DNA of 64,000 nucleotides, taken from Viola odorata (lineage: Eukaryota; Streptophyta; Magnoliopsida; Malpighiales; Violaceae). The notes under the pieces were generated by a model, which worked only from the letters and a program-made list of their open reading frames with translations, ran no database searches and was not told the DNA's origin. Of this stretch, positions 29,307-44,300 are shown in pieces. The position numbers and the translations under genes are program-made. Each line of letters starts with the position of its first letter. The stretch's first letter is position 1. The stretch is from assembly GCA_963691705.1 (NCBI GenBank), contig OY829540.1, forward strand, positions 70,604,367 to 70,668,366, in the 5' to 3' direction.

Positions 29307-32300
29307 ATGGCTTCATATAGGCCATTCCCTGCGCCACAACAACAACCAAATCAAAACCCTCTTCAACAACCACCACAACAACAAAGACCACAGCCACCAC
29401 CAAGTCAATATGGGCAAAACTATCCAGCTTCTCAAATGGCTCCACCCCCACGAGCACCACCAGCAGCAGCAGCACAACAACAACCTTACACCATGCAGCA
29501 GAATTTCCCACAGCATTACCAACACCAACCTCCCCCACCACCACAGTACCAATATCAGCCACCACCTCCTCCTCCACCCCCACCAGAATCTTCCTATCCC
29601 CCTCCTCCTCCTCCACCTGCCCCAACGCAGCAACCACCAGCTCCTAGCATGTACTTTCCTTCTTCACAGTACTCTCAATATGGCCAACAGCCATTGCAAC
29701 AGCCAATGCAGCAACCACCTCCACCACCACCTCCTCCTAGTTCATCCATACCACCACCCCCGCCCCCACCTCCTAGTTCGCCTCCGCCCCCTCCTCCTAA
29801 GGACAGTGGAATGCAGAGAGACAAGGGGGTGGTTAAGGATAGGAGGGAACCTGCGCATTTAAATCATGGGGGTGTGGGAAGAAACCATCATCACCATCAG
29901 CAACAGAAGGTGGCACCATCACATCAGCTTCCTCCAATGGGGAGGAAGGTTAATGGACCATCAGGGAGGGTGGAAACTGAGGAGGAGAGGAGGATGCGGA
30001 AGAAGAGGGAGGTTGAGAAGCAAAGGCAAGAGGAGAAGCATAGACATCACATGAAAGAGTCTCAGAACTCAGTTTTGCAGAAAACTCACCTGATGGCTTC
30101 CCAGAAAGGACATGGTTCGATTGCTGGGTCACGAATGGGGGATAGAAGGGCCACACCCCTGCTGGGAGGGGAGAGGATTGAGAATAGGTTGAAGAAGCCT
30201 ACCACATTCTTGTGCAAGCTGAAGTGAGTATGCTATCAAAAGTTTCAATTTTATGCATTTGAAGATTCCTAACTTCAAAGAAATTTCTTATTCCTTAAGG
30301 TTACAAAGGGGGTCTGTTTGTCAGTCAAATTATGTTGTCGTTTAGGAGTCAATGTGAAGTGCAATAATGTTTTGCTTGCCATAAATTGACTAAGGTGAAG
30401 TGTCACTTGATCCCTCCAGTCTAGAGCATGAAAGTTTGTACAATAATTCTTTTATTTTTTTTATTTTTTTTGAAGAACATGCTGTCATTATGGGACTATG
30501 GTGTAAATACGTGAAATTTGATACATGGTTTAGGACAGTGATTTACTTCCAGAAATTGTGTAAATGATGTTTTGTTGATTCATTACTTACAGTTTTTTAT
30601 ATTTTACTTTGTCCCAACACTCTAGTTCTATCACTGCGATGCATTTTGCAGGCACTATATTTTAGTAGAAATGTTTCATGTTTCTCTTTTCATGTGCTTA
30701 CCTAACTCGCTTCCAGTACTGATACTATTTTAACTTTTTTTGTTTGTTTGTTTTTTTTGAGATTTCGGAATGAGCTTCCTGATCCTAGTGCTCAACCTAA
30801 GCTTATGGCATTGAAGAGAGATAAAGATCGGTAAGAGTTGAATCCTACTGCAATGGGTTTAAATGGTATAGAAAAGAAACTTAGCAAGTTAGCCTCCAGC
30901 AGTGGCATGAACATAATGTTTATTGATTTTGCTTAGGGGATTCTTTATCCAAAATAATTTCCAATTGTAAGGATCTGCTTAGAAAAAAGAAATATTCTTC
31001 AAACTGTAGGTATCTGTATTCTGTCTCTTCATTTTATTGGGTCGATGGCTGTTTCTGGGGGAAAAGTTTGTGTAGTTAATCCTCATCCTCTGTTGCAGGT
31101 TTACAAAATACAGAATCACCTCTTTGGAGAAAATGTATAAACCCCAACTATTCGTTGAGCCAGATCTTGGGATACCACTTGACCTACTCGACCTCAGCGT
31201 ATACAAGTAACATCTTTCAACAGATAAATGGTGGAGGTACATTTACAGAATAAGATGTTACTAACTGTATTTTTCTTTCTTTTATTTGTTGTGTTAGTCC
31301 TCCTCGCGGTGTTAAATTACCTCTTGCTCCGGAAGATGAGGAATTGTTGCGTGACGATGAAGCTGTTACACCTGTTAAAAGAGAAGGCATAAAAAGAAAA
31401 GAGCGCCCAACGGATAAAGGTGTTGCTTGGCTGGTTAAAACACAGTATATTTCTCCTCTTAGCATGGAATCAGCCAAAATGGTAGGTTATTCATAAATGT
31501 ACTTTGTTATTTCCTTGACAAGTTGCTCATAGGTATGACAAGTTCACAACCAAATGTGTTTGCAGTCTCTAAGTGAAAAGCAAGCAAAGGAGTTGCGAGA
31601 AATGAAAGGAGGCCGCAACATTTCAGACAACCTCAATAATAGGTTTGTTTTTTTTAATGCTTTCTAACTTACCTGTCTGTAAAAAATGTTTGAAGGGGTA
31701 AAATTGCAATTGCACTACTGTGCAATTTATTTGCTGAACATATTACTAATATTTCAGGGAGAGACAAATCAAGGAAATTCAAGCCTCTTTTGAGGCAAGC
31801 AAATTACGCCCTATCCATGCAACCAATAAAAAGTTGCATCCTGTTGAAATTCTTCCTCTGGTTCCTGATTTTGATCGGTAAGGTTTATTTGGTGCATTTT
31901 AAGTTTTCTGAGACTTTTTATGGGTGACAATTTCTTCGAGAGTCCTCAAGTGTCAATGCACTTAGCCATCTTTTAATTTGACAGTAGTGTGTATGATTGA
32001 GATGTCTACCTAATATTTGCTTAGATATCCTTTCATAAGCATGTTGAACAAACAATTTGGGGAAAATAATAAATTGCTATGTCCAAACAAACTTTGGCTG
32101 CTCGACGTAACATGGACTTTTAATCAATTGGTACACAATTATTGCATGTTTATACTGGGCTACAACTAGCAAGATTATTGATGGTTGAATGAATGATAAC
32201 ATCCATAGATGTTAGTTATTGTAACGTATCCGAGCGTGTTAATATTAATACTTAACCAGCTGTTTCTGATGTTGACCAGCTTTGATGATAAATTTGTCAC

Positions 32301-33701
32301 GGTCGCATTTGATGGTGCTCCTACGGCTGATTCAGAAATCTACGGCAAGTTAGACCAATCTATTCGTGATGACTGTGAAGCACAGGTAAGTTAATACAGT
32401 GGATGTATTGTGTCGAAGTTCCTGAATGAGAGAGTATCAAAAAATAAATAAGTAAATAAACAAATCTCACTTTAGATTATGAATTGGGGATAGTTGATGT
32501 AGTGGAGTTTTAGACATACAGTAGCAAAATTATAGTTCACTTAGATGGCCAAAGAATTAGGAACTGACGTTCCTACACATTTTTTATGTATCTATTACTA
32601 GTTGGTTAGTTTTTGGTATTCATCTAAAAAGTAGTGCTAGACAATAAGTTAGTTTAATGGTTAGTAAATGTAAGACCAAAGCTTTGCTGTGTTTTTTCTG
32701 GAAGATGTTTAGTTCTCCAGAATACGTGCACAGGTTGACAGGATGTGTTACAAAGATATTTTTCTTATTATGGTGCCCTGCTTTACTGTTGAGCCTATTG
32801 TCCATGTTCTGATTACAGGCTATTATGAAAGCTTGTGTGGCGACAGGCTCAGATCCAGCTAAGCCTGAAAAGTTCTTGGGATACATGGCCCCCAATCCCA
32901 ATGAGGTCTGAATAACTATCTAGATTGTGAGAGATTATAAATGGGCATGAAGGCAGTAGTTTTGAGGCTCTTGTAGCTTATAGCTCAATGAGTGACTTAG
33001 CTTATTCTCCTATTGTTGCAGCTATCTAAGGACATGTATGATGAAAATGAGGATATCTCATATTCTTGGATCCGCGAGTATCATTGGGATGTAAGTTTTT
33101 CTCTCTTCTGGTTTCCAATACCGGATGGAAGCTGGGTTTCACTGCTTGATGAAAATATTTCCGTGACACCTTAAATAGATTCGAGGTGATGATGCCAATG
33201 ATCCTTCAACATTCCTTGTTTCATTTGATGAGAGTGAAGCTCGCTATCTGGTATCAACTTGAACCATGCTCACATTTAATTCATGTTAATGCAATCCTTT
33301 TCCAGCAAATTCTCATTTTTTTAATTGATTAATTACGTTTCATTTTCTTGTTATGGTGCAGCCTCTTCCGACTAAGATAAATTTAAGAAAGAAGAGAGCA
33401 CGAGATGGACGAACTGGTGAAGTGGAACATTTTCCTGCTCCCTCGAGAATAACTGCAAGGCTGAGATCAACAGCCGCAACGATAGAAGTAAAGGATTCAG
33501 GGGTATGTATGCCCATGGAGATTGTTTACGTACATTTCTATTATTTCGTTGATGGATGTTAATGGCGTTTTCACCCCTTTGCTTTATTTATGCTTTCAGC
33601 CAACTTTAAATTCAAGAGCTGGTGTTGGTAGAGTACAGAGGGTTGGCCGAAGTCAGGATGTTGATCATTATAGCGAAGCTGAAGATGACATATCGGAATG
33701 A
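29307..33701 (+). CDS. ELF7: PAF1 subunit of the PAF1 complex (ELF7-like)
   Basis: Component of the RNA polymerase II-associated PAF1 complex, which promotes H2B ubiquitination and H3K4/K36 methylation; in Arabidopsis ELF7 is needed for FLC expression and normal flowering time. Twelve exons (first 29307-30223, last 33600-33701) sum to 2052 nt, or 683 residues. Residues 1-165 are extremely Pro/Gln-rich with runs of up to nine Pro. A basic coiled region follows (VETEEERRMRKKREVEKQR). The PAF1 core then starts at RLKKPTTFLCKLKFRNELPD and includes TSLEKMYKPQLFVEPDLGIP, DKGVAWLVKTQYISP and the late LPLPTKINLRKKRARDG. The tail is acidic (YSEAEDDISE). A probable 5' UTR intron runs from about 29025 (GGGTGAGT) to 29218 (ACAACAG). 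All junctions keep phase. Confidence 0.95.
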
Positions 33702-34701
33702 TAGGTTGAGTCTTGTTGTAAAGGCTGCAACGTTGAAGATGTCCAAATGATAAGGGATTGTTTATGTCTATGCTTCCATGAAATAAACTTGGTAGTAGCA
33801 TGTTCCCTATCGCGAGGGATGGATACATCATACATTACTAATCAAGCTACAATTTGTTGCAGCACTCCTGAAAATAACGACTGGAAGCTTGTAAGAAAGG
33901 AAGTTGTAAAATCATAGAAAATGCTCTGATATGTTGTTAGGTTAATCTAGGAAACAGTGATATTTTAGTTTTCGTTTAGTTGTTTCGACCTTCAACCAAA
34001 TGTACACAGTTTTGTTTGCTTTGGGATGCTGTAGTAGCCATTGCAATGTAATAACTGTTAGTCTGTTACTACTATTTTTGTTTTAGCTTTGGTTTCTTTT
34101 AATGATTTTTCAACTCATGATACTGCTTCGGCTAGTGCACAATTTTTGTATCCCCTTCTGTCTCGGCAGAGAATTTTGAGTTTATTATTTGCTGGAAACT
34201 TCACCGGGAATTGGTACTCTAAGTTTTCGTTTATTTATTTGTGTTATTTTAAGCTTATCCATAACTGTTACGGCCATTTTAGATTTTAGTGGTGAGGTAA
34301 GAATTCTTACAGGTTATGTATTCCTACACAGATATTCTTGTAAGAGTACCATTCAAACCTAGTAAAGTTCTTTCAAAGCGAGTGGGACTCAAACCCGAAT
34401 TCATACGTGAATAACTACAACTACTGGAATCTGGACTACATGCCCGCTAACGATTTTATTTTCAAGTTTGACATAGGTCAACATTGTTGGTATTGTTTTG
34501 ATGTTTGGTAATGATAGGTGAACATTAAGCTGAAATTTACGAAAAATGGGACGAACGTTTCATTTAGAAGAAAATGAACTACGTCAATTAATTTTCAATT
34601 ATAGTAGTACCAAATAACAAATACTGAATTATTTACAATGGAGATAAGCCAAGCCAAGCCAAACAGTTGACTTCTGGGTCTAGCATAGGCGCTTGCTCGC
34701 T
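33702..34701. other. convergent intergenic region between PAF1 and MMS19
   Basis: It holds the PAF1 3' untranslated region and, towards 34700, the MMS19 3' flank. No further gene is seen. Confidence 0.5.
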
Positions 34702-34728
34702 TCAGAAGCGAAGACTTCTTGATGACTT

Positions 34729-35344
34729 TCACGCCCTGTTATGAGAACCAGCAGAAGGCAATAACAATGAAAATCACATATCAGAATAGAAATGAGTTGG
34801 CATTGCATGAACACACAGCATATAATTACGTGCAGAAGGAAAAAGCTGAAAGCTAAAGGGAGATAAAAAGCACCAACCATGCTTGCCGGCATTTAACAGC
34901 TTCTTGCCGAACATTCCTCCTTGGATCATCAAGTGCTTTTGATACAGCTTGCACTACCTGAAATTGAAATATATGTGAATTAGAACTGCAGTTATTAACA
35001 ATCATAGACAAGGACTGTTAAAGATTTGGAAGCAAAGTGAAAATGGCAAGTCAGCGAGCTTCATCAAAATTGTTTTTCAGCATGACCTACTCCAATCCTA
35101 CCAGCACTGAACAGAAGGATTCCTAATAGACTGCAGGCCGCAGGCCAACAAGACACTGAAGACTACTAACCTGGAGTCTCATGGGGTAAATCCTTGCATG
35201 AGGAAGCTCTGACATTGCAGCGAGACACTGTATTGTTGTTTCGCGAACAACCTGTGCCACGTGCAAAGAAAAAGATCTATAATTCAATTATACACTCAAT
35301 ATGCAGGTCTAGGAATTAAAACTGAAACAGTGAGCATACAAGGG

Positions 35345-35377
<33 letters not shown>

Positions 35378-38300
35378 AGATTAGAGGTCAAGCAGAGGAG
35401 AACCCATTGAACTCTTGAATTGAATCTTAGCAGAAAAAAAAGTAGATTACTCCTTGAGTGAAGAATATTTACCATCATATGAGGGTAGGTGATAAGCCCC
35501 ACAAGGCAATTAATGATAATATGAGCATTCTCTGTGACGGCTTCTTGTCCTAATTGAACACGCAGGCAAGAGAACACAACATTACTATGCTTGAGAGGAG
35601 TTGTACAAAAAAGATAAATGTTACATGAATAACAATTAACCTACACAGGAAGTTGCATTCAGAACTATGGAAGAGGAAGTTTCCAACAATACATTTGAGT
35701 AACATATAAATCATAACACGTAATCCACAGCTATCTATATCTTCCATACAATATATAAAAAAGAATGTCGAAAAAAGGCATTCAAGTGGCGGTAAGAGAG
35801 ACAGCACAGAGTCCCTAGATTCCTCTTGCTACGAAAGTGTCATCCTTGAGTTTCCAATAGTCGAAATGTGCCATATAATGACTTTTAATTTCATACACTT
35901 TGATATTCATCGTACCCATATAAAAATAAGTTAAAAACTTTTGCCATGAACTATTAAATTTTATAATTAATTAATTAACATTTTAATGCAATTAATGATG
36001 TAATTTGTGCAATTTGAACGAACTAATGTCGTTAGATGCTAATGGTTATTTGAACAAGCCAAGGTTAGTTCCATTATTTGATTAGCTGTGAACAATTATG
36101 TATGGTATACTAATATTTTATACATTATGTATAATTCTTTTTTAGCATTTGGTTCTATCACTGATTATCTATGATCCAACCACAGAAATGTGCAAGTTCA
36201 AGACTAGTTATTGGAAAAGGATTTTCAAGAATCCATGACGCTTCACAGCTACAGTTTAGTGCAGAATAATTTCACTTTAGTACTTTTGACAAGATAAAAG
36301 ATGTGGGAAATGGTAATATCTTTAAGAGAACGAAGTACATAACAAAATATAGACGTACCAGTTTTGTTAGTCAGTATTCCTGATAAGACCAGCAGTAGGC
36401 TATACAAGATATCTTTATCCAAAACATCCTTGGCTAATAAGGTTAAACCATCCAGCATGACCGAAATTAACTGAAAAAGAGAAAGGTACATAATCACATT
36501 AGTTATGCTTGCTTAGAGTGAACAAACATTCTGCAAGTTTTAAGATAACAGACCTTCTTTGCATCATTCAAGATAACAATGAGAGGGGTATCAGATATAA
36601 CATGTGCAATTGCCCGATGAAGCATGGATCTGAAATAACAGAACTTGAAGTCACTGATCAAGGAAAAAAACATGTTCAGCACTTCAAGTTATAACACGAT
36701 AATACTATCCCATTGTCATTATAATTTTAGATGGTCGCCTACGTCTATGCATTTAGGCTGTTGTCATTAGGATGGATTCCAGACCCAAAACAATTGCCTA
36801 AAACTGCATGGAACCAACTGTGTTCTAAAAGTCATAGACATGTCTTAAGTTCGTCATGAAAAGGTCACCACACCAAGCAACTTTGGCCCATTTAATCAAC
36901 ATTATAATCTACAACATGAACAAGCCGAACAGGTAACTTACAACAAGTTTGAAGATTGAGTACCTTGATAGAGATGAACCAGGTTTAATTATCAAAGATA
37001 GCAGGATAGGCATCACAGTAGAGAAAAACCGCTGCTTATAAAGTGGTCGAATTGTTGCATGAAATTTGCGGTTCAAACAAAGCTCAGAATCACACATAAG
37101 AATTTGAAAGGCATCTGCTGCACATTTCATGGTTGACAATTGAATGTCCTGGTTTAGCGAGTCCTGTTTCATTGAAAATGTTGCCGTTCTTTCAAATGAA
37201 ACTAAGCACTCAAGAAAAACCATAGTTAGGTCTTTAACCTTTTCATGACCACGCATAAGCAAACCTTTCGCAATCCATGCTAGTCCAAAGATGGCATGGA
37301 TTTGGAACAACCCAGTTTTTGCTGCACCAAGATATAAATTAGTAATGCTCATCTCGTTTCCGTTGCTTGTATTGTCACAGTTCCCAGAAGAACCGTTATT
37401 ACAGGACCTTAATAAATCCATGCTAAAGATCATATCCATTACTTCTTCAAATGTACAATCACCTGCCATCCCCCTTTCCTTGGGCTTAATATCCAATTTG
37501 TTTACCAGAGAGCCCAGTGCCTGAGCTGCACTAACGTTACCATTAAGAAATGCAGACATAAACATATGCAGCACAGTTCTTATACTTGGAACATGTGTCT
37601 GAGGACGAAGCGCTATAATCACAGATGAAAACAAGGAGAGAATCCATTCATCTCTATCTGAAAAGCATCTCATTTCTTCAGTAGGTTCTAAGGTGGACAG
37701 TGATTCCTTTAGTGGCAAACAAGCACTAGAAGAAAGTACAGTGTATGTTTTATCCATGACTATACTCTGGCCTTCCACTGAACAAGAAGCCACAGCAAGC
37801 TTCATCACCTTCATTGTTGCATCAAGAAGCTCCTAACGTAAAATGTAAGTAAATGTTCATTGCAACTGCTCAAAATCAAATATTTTTTTTTTCACTGAAG
37901 GTGTAAAAGCAAATTCCAAACATGTTTTTTAACACCTATAAATGTTAGATTGAGAACCGAGGTAATGGGGTTTGCAGCATACTCACTTTGTCAAGGTCCC
38001 CAACACAAAAATCTCTGCAATTTTCGATTTGGTTCCATATGTTGATCACAAATCGCATCAAGGCTTGCTCAAAGTCTTCGTATTTCTGGATCCTACATTA
38101 ATTCCAATAAAATTCCATTACCAACAGAAGAGTTTGCACAAAGTAATTATATACCAAAAAAATAAACCACATTCCCCCAGACTCGGACTTAATAATTTCC
38201 TATTGGGTAGAAATGCATGGGAGATGATTTGGTTGTTATTGTGGGAGACCATTCTTAAATGACTGCTTGTGTGGAGGATGGAAGGATCTCCAAAAATAGA

Positions 38301-41300
38301 ACATGTTCTATCTGCAATCCTTACACACGTAAAGGGGTCGAATTGAAAGCTACTGGTTCCACATATGAATAAGAATACTGCAATAGGGATGATGAACAGA
38401 TGATGTTTGACAGAATACCAGACATTGAACTAAACAAAGGAATAAAAAGCTTGCAAAAAGTGTATACCATGGGAGAAACGCATTAGAATAGCATTCCAAA
38501 AGCTGAAGTACCATCTTGCCTGACTTTAGATTTCCTTGAGCCTATGCAAGCACAATATAAGGTAAGTTCTATCAGATCATGGAGCAAGAAAAGACTAAAT
38601 GCCAACAGAAAGAGAACCCATGGAATGTCCCCCATCCCTATGTCTTGCTTGTGTTACTCTAACTAGAACCAAAGATGTTTCTCACTTAACTTAGAAGATA
38701 GACACGAAGAAAGCTTTTGTATTCTTATTAAAGGATGACAAAGGTGTTAAACAATCATCTTCTTTCAAAGGGGACATTCCTGAGCTCTCACAAAGTAAAT
38801 GCTGAACAGAAAAGAATAGCAACATTATTGACAATACGTACATAAACCTCAGCCATATTGACACATATAACTTCTTCCAACACGAGAACAATATTCAGCA
38901 TAAATGTCATCCCACTTGCACCAATTTGAGAAATGGCTTCCAGTTTGAGAGGGAACGGAATTCTACAGTCATCAGATGACAGCAAGGAAACAATGCCCTC
39001 CACAACAATATCCATATAGCTGGCTGACTTCTCAGACTCGTTACATCCATGAATAGATGAACCAATATATACTAGTGCCTTCAATGCCAATTTCCACAAA
39101 AATGTCTTATTGAAATCCAAGGTGATGATTGATACGAATGTGTTCAAAATACTGTCACATGTAGATTTTGATATTATTGAGTATCCCCCTGGGAATGTAG
39201 CAAGAATCTGCAGACCCTTCACTGCAAATAAATCCATTTTTTTTATTAAAAAAAGTGGATAATGCATTAATTCTGCTGTTTGATTTTCATTAATCACCTA
39301 ATGGAGCAGATAGACAAAAGAGCAAAGAGAAACTGAAGAAAGGAAGAGATTGAGCAACATTAATCACAAACCATAAAGGCAAACTGTTTTGCACCTAAAA
39401 CAGATGCAACATCAAGACTATAGCAAGGGAAAGGAAGGTAACTTGTCATTGACCAACTAGCTTTTATGTAAAGATATTATAATCTAATGTTCAATAAAAA
39501 CTAATATTTTCTTTCTGTTCCGTCTATTCCTTTCTCTCATGTTTGCAACATCAAAATAGAAGCCAAGAAAAGCCCTTGAAGTTGAGACTAGTTAAACACA
39601 CACTTCAATCCATCGAAGAAGTAGAAAGTACAGGAAGCCTCAACAAGTCAATACTGTGCTAAGTAGGGGGGAAAATTGGGAACAGAATTCACAAGTTATG
39701 GAATTGCAAAACTTTTCATTAATGAATAGGCAGTTAGGCAACCCTGTATTGCATAAAGAATTATAAACTGCAATTCAGAATAGAAACATGTATACCATTT
39801 TCTGATTTTGAGTGAGAAGTAAGGTTGAACAAATGTGAGTATATGAATGTGCGTGCATGAGGTGCATTGGAAAAAAAATTATGGCCCTCCATAAGTAAAG
39901 CATTCACCTCCAAGATGCATATCCACAACTTCAGCATGTGTGCTGGTACTTGCAGAGAAGACAGAACAAAAGGTTTTGCTCAAAGAAGTAGAAGAGCCGC
40001 GAAGCAAGCGGTACCATGTCTCATTTGCAGAAATACACTGTGATGTTAGAAACTGTGAACCTGCAATCAGATCTCTGCATGCCCCAAGAAGTTCAATACA
40101 GAGATAAAGTGATCCAAAATTCGGTCTTGCAGAGATTGTATAATTGTCATTACAAGAACTAAGCTCATTCTCATTTTCAACTGAAATGCCCAAAGACTCC
40201 ATTAAGGGGGGGAAGAACCTTTCAAAAACTCCGTTGCATGAGATAGCAGAAGCTTTCACAGAAACATAAAGGATTCGACCAAGCACATGCAGTTTCTGCT
40301 TGCTTTGCAAGGAAAGTTCTTCATAATTTTTGTAGCTGGTGATGGTGTTGAAAACCATGTTTATCTCTTCATCACTAAACATCAAGCTCAAGAACAAATT
40401 GCTATTCTGGATAATAAGCTTTTCTAGCAATGCTAGAGCTTCTCTACCTATTTCATTCTCCTGAGAACCATCCACGGATTCAGATGTAAAGAATAGCGCA
40501 GGCTCTTCTCCTGAAGGACATATTGCATCTTTCAATGAAGACCATATAGCTGCAGCATGTTTTGCCATTCTGTCTGCTCCGTATTTTGATGTGCAGTGAT
40601 TAAGATACTTCAAAGAATCAACCTGGGGGAATACAGTGTCAGCATTGAGCTCAGTGATAGACAGTCAGCATTCAACCTAACTCTATAAAGGTGTATTCTC
40701 ACGAATGTCTAAAATTCAACCGAGACAAATAGAACTCACCTTGGCAGAAGTTAGTGACGAAGAAAGTTTCTCGAGAAGCAATGGCATGGCAAATGGCTCA
40801 AAAAGAGGGGTGGAAGAAAATGCAAGCTGAGAAAGAATGAAAAAAAAGGCAGAAGAAAACAAATTCAGCATGAATTGTGCTAGTTCATAATGTATAACCA
40901 AACAAAGAAAGCACCACTTAAAACGAAAACATATACTCCCTCTGTCCTTTAATAACAGACGTTTTAGAATAGTAGAAAATTGAAAACAATGATCTTTGAT
41001 CTTATTTTATTCCACATTATTTCATTTTTTTTCCTAATTTCCACTCAAATTACCGCACCATCATCAAATTGAGTTGATGCATAAAAAAAAATTGTCATTT
41101 GCACAAAATATATACCTCGAAATCGATAAAATGGCAAGTATTATGAACAGTAAAAATCCGTAGAAAAGCAATAGTTATTAAAAGACAGAGGGAGTACTTC
41201 GCATAAGTACCATTAATGCTCTTGAGAGATCTTCCCTTTTCACATCAAAATCCCCAACGTTTTGCTGAAAATAAAGCACATGATAAATCATTAACACGAC

Positions 41301-44300
41301 CAGATGCAATGCAACACAAAAGAACAAATGAAAGACAAGCACTGAATGCACCCAAGTTTAAAAGCATAATGAACAGAAGGGGCATTGAGCAACTAAGCGT
41401 TGAAACTAAGATCAACGCCCTTAATTGGTAATTGTAAAGCATTCAAAATATCCAATTTGAAGATTCTGTTGCACAAGGTAAGTCACCACATTGCCTGAGT
41501 GTGAACTATGAAAACATGACTTCTATCCCCTTGCACTTTGCAGAGGACATGGTGTTTATCATCATTACAGCCACTGACTATTGCACTATATTTCCCACAT
41601 AAGATACACAGATACTGCTTTTCTTTCAGCATTTGTTGAAGTTATCTGCCACCCATACATGTGAAAACAGTCAAGAGGCACAGTGTCAGCTAAAGGATAA
41701 AAGGCTCCAGCCCCCATAACATAGGTATGCCCTTCATTGCCACTGTCTGCTTTAAGAATAATTTTCCCACTACCTAGCCCCTTCACACCATATTTGAAAT
41801 AGAAAGCACGTGACCTTGATCAAGGAGTGTGCCACTTGTAATGAAATTTTTTCAAGCAACAAAGCAACGCATTTTTGATGGTTGAAAAGCAATAGGTCAC
41901 GTTATTTCCTTACCCTTTTTGTTTTATATCAAGTATATAAAAACAATAATCTCAGCATGCAATAAGTTTTCCACAAATTTCCAAGAACTAACTCCAGTTT
42001 TATAAGTAGTTAAAGTCTGATCAAGGACAAATAACATAGTAGTGTGACTCAAATTGACTTTATATTTCTGCAAACTCACAATAGTTAACTTAACTTCCAT
42101 CATAAATGCAACTGGACCAAAAGTTAAAACTAAAAACCTAGCAATCACTTTCTAGCATGAACGTGCTACGTATCTTCAGCTAAGCAAGCCAGAATACTGT
42201 CTCACCCTGTTATACCTCTGTCTAGAGCTGCGAACCAATCTTCATTTGAGAAGCTGGTAAAGAAGGGTAGTTTAAGACAGCAGACACATACTAAGTTTAC
42301 AAATATTTAAGCAGAAAAACTAAAATGCCTACAACATACACAGGAGAAAGGCTTGCAACATTAAACTACATGATCAATTCATTGACAATTACAATCAGAT
42401 AAGTGAACTAAAATATGCAAATAGGAGACTGTTTTTATGGTAACCAATAGAGGGCAAATCATTGGAAGGAGCGCAAACCAATCCAGGTGGATGCAAAGCG
42501 AGAATATGATAAATTTGTCATGTACTATACTTACATGTGTAAAATGAATAGGAAAATAGCAGGCCAAAATGCCGAAAAGATCACCAGCATAACTTGCAAA
42601 AGGATCAGAAGGATATGGAAATAGTTGCACCAGGACCTCCACAATATGGAATGTTAGCATTAAGCAATGAGGATCCTTTTCTCCATCAACAGCTTCACAG
42701 ATTCCATAAGTAAGTTCTTCACCCTAGGACAATCAACAGTGAAAACATGAAAGGTTAAATAGATCAAAGCATGCCCAATGTCCTCGATGGAGTTTAACCA
42801 ATCAATTGCAATATTCCTAAGTATTCTAAAGCAGTAATTAATCTATACTTCCCAAGATGAGTCAGAAGATGAGGCATTCAGAAATAATTATACTTTTTAA
42901 CATCTTTACATGAATAGTCGGGCCTGCATACTTATAGGGGAAAGCTCAAGAATTATATCATAGCACCAAAAGCAAAATTCTTGATAAATTTACACAGAAA
43001 ATTGCCATAGACAGGAAAGTGCATTTGATTTCTTATTTACATATACGAGTTCTAGTTCGTTTTGACTCAAAAACACATGAAGAGAGAGAAGTAATTCACC
43101 AGAAATTCATGAGGTAAGGAAAGTAATTGAGACTAATACCAGTGAAGCAACAGTGTCGGGAAAGCGTTCTAGTAGACATTCCAAAAGTTCAAAACACAGC
43201 TGCCAGGAAAAAATAAAGACAAAGTTCAATGGCCTAAATTTCCAGCAAGAAATTGGGTAAGTACCATGTAGAAATTTCTTGTAAAGCTTATTAGTTCTCC
43301 AAAAATGTCAATGTGAATGCAAATAAACCTACCTTCCTGTCATGCTGTCCTAAAGATTGGACCTGCAGGTTCTGTAAATAAGACTTAGCAACAGCCTTTA
43401 CATCAACGCTGGTGACGACACCATTACTTCTCCTCCTCATTAATGCCAAACAGCCAACAAGTGCACCACGTAAAGCTCTCCAATCTGCCTGATATAAGTA
43501 TGATGTCATGTATATATCTTGATCCAAATTATTAGATGATCAGTGCACTCAAAACTGAAAGAAAAAGAATGGAGTATGAACACATGTGTAATGCGTTTAT
43601 TTCTTCATCAAGGCAATGAAATCAATCCAGCTTTGATCCAAGTTTTGTAAAAATAAAAAAACAGTATTCATGACAAAGGAATATTGAACCTTGCAGCCTC
43701 CCCCAGGGAAAACATACTGATAAATATGATAGCCAAACTCACCAGTCGCTCTGTGAAGAAGTTTAACAGTGTATGTATGGTAGTGCTGTCCAGTGGCTTT
43801 GATGAGAGTCCTGTGAGGACATTGCCGAGCAGAAGGATACCTAAAGAATAAAAGAAAATAAAAATTGCTGATCTATTTTATTTGATTTTAAGGGGAAAAA
43901 AGAGAGTAGGAAAACAAGTTCAAGGTTCCAATTAGCAAAGCTAAATTCATTAACCACTAAGAACAATTCCCCAATGTTTACTATTCTAAAAGGCATACAA
44001 GCATACGGCAGCAATTTAATTGAGATTCACTTTTATGCAGGACTACATGTTCATAACTTAACCCTTTTTAAGTTATTATATGCCAATGAACATGAGTTAA
44101 TAGCATTCTGTTTTACATTTTTAAGACCACAAAAAATATACCTCTTGCTCGGATTATGTTGTCCGTGGTAGTCAAATACATCTCCATCTCCCTAACCTAA
44201 GTTTCACAGTGACCAAACGAGTAAATCAGCACCCAAAACAGTAACAAGGATAAGATTCAGCAAAAAAAATTAAAACAAGAAACAAAAAAGTATGTGTACC

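Noticed and set aside
29313..29633. Antisense frames over the start of PAF1
   Set aside because: They arise from the CCA/CCT-rich coding bias. The sense frame is conserved with known PAF1 proteins.
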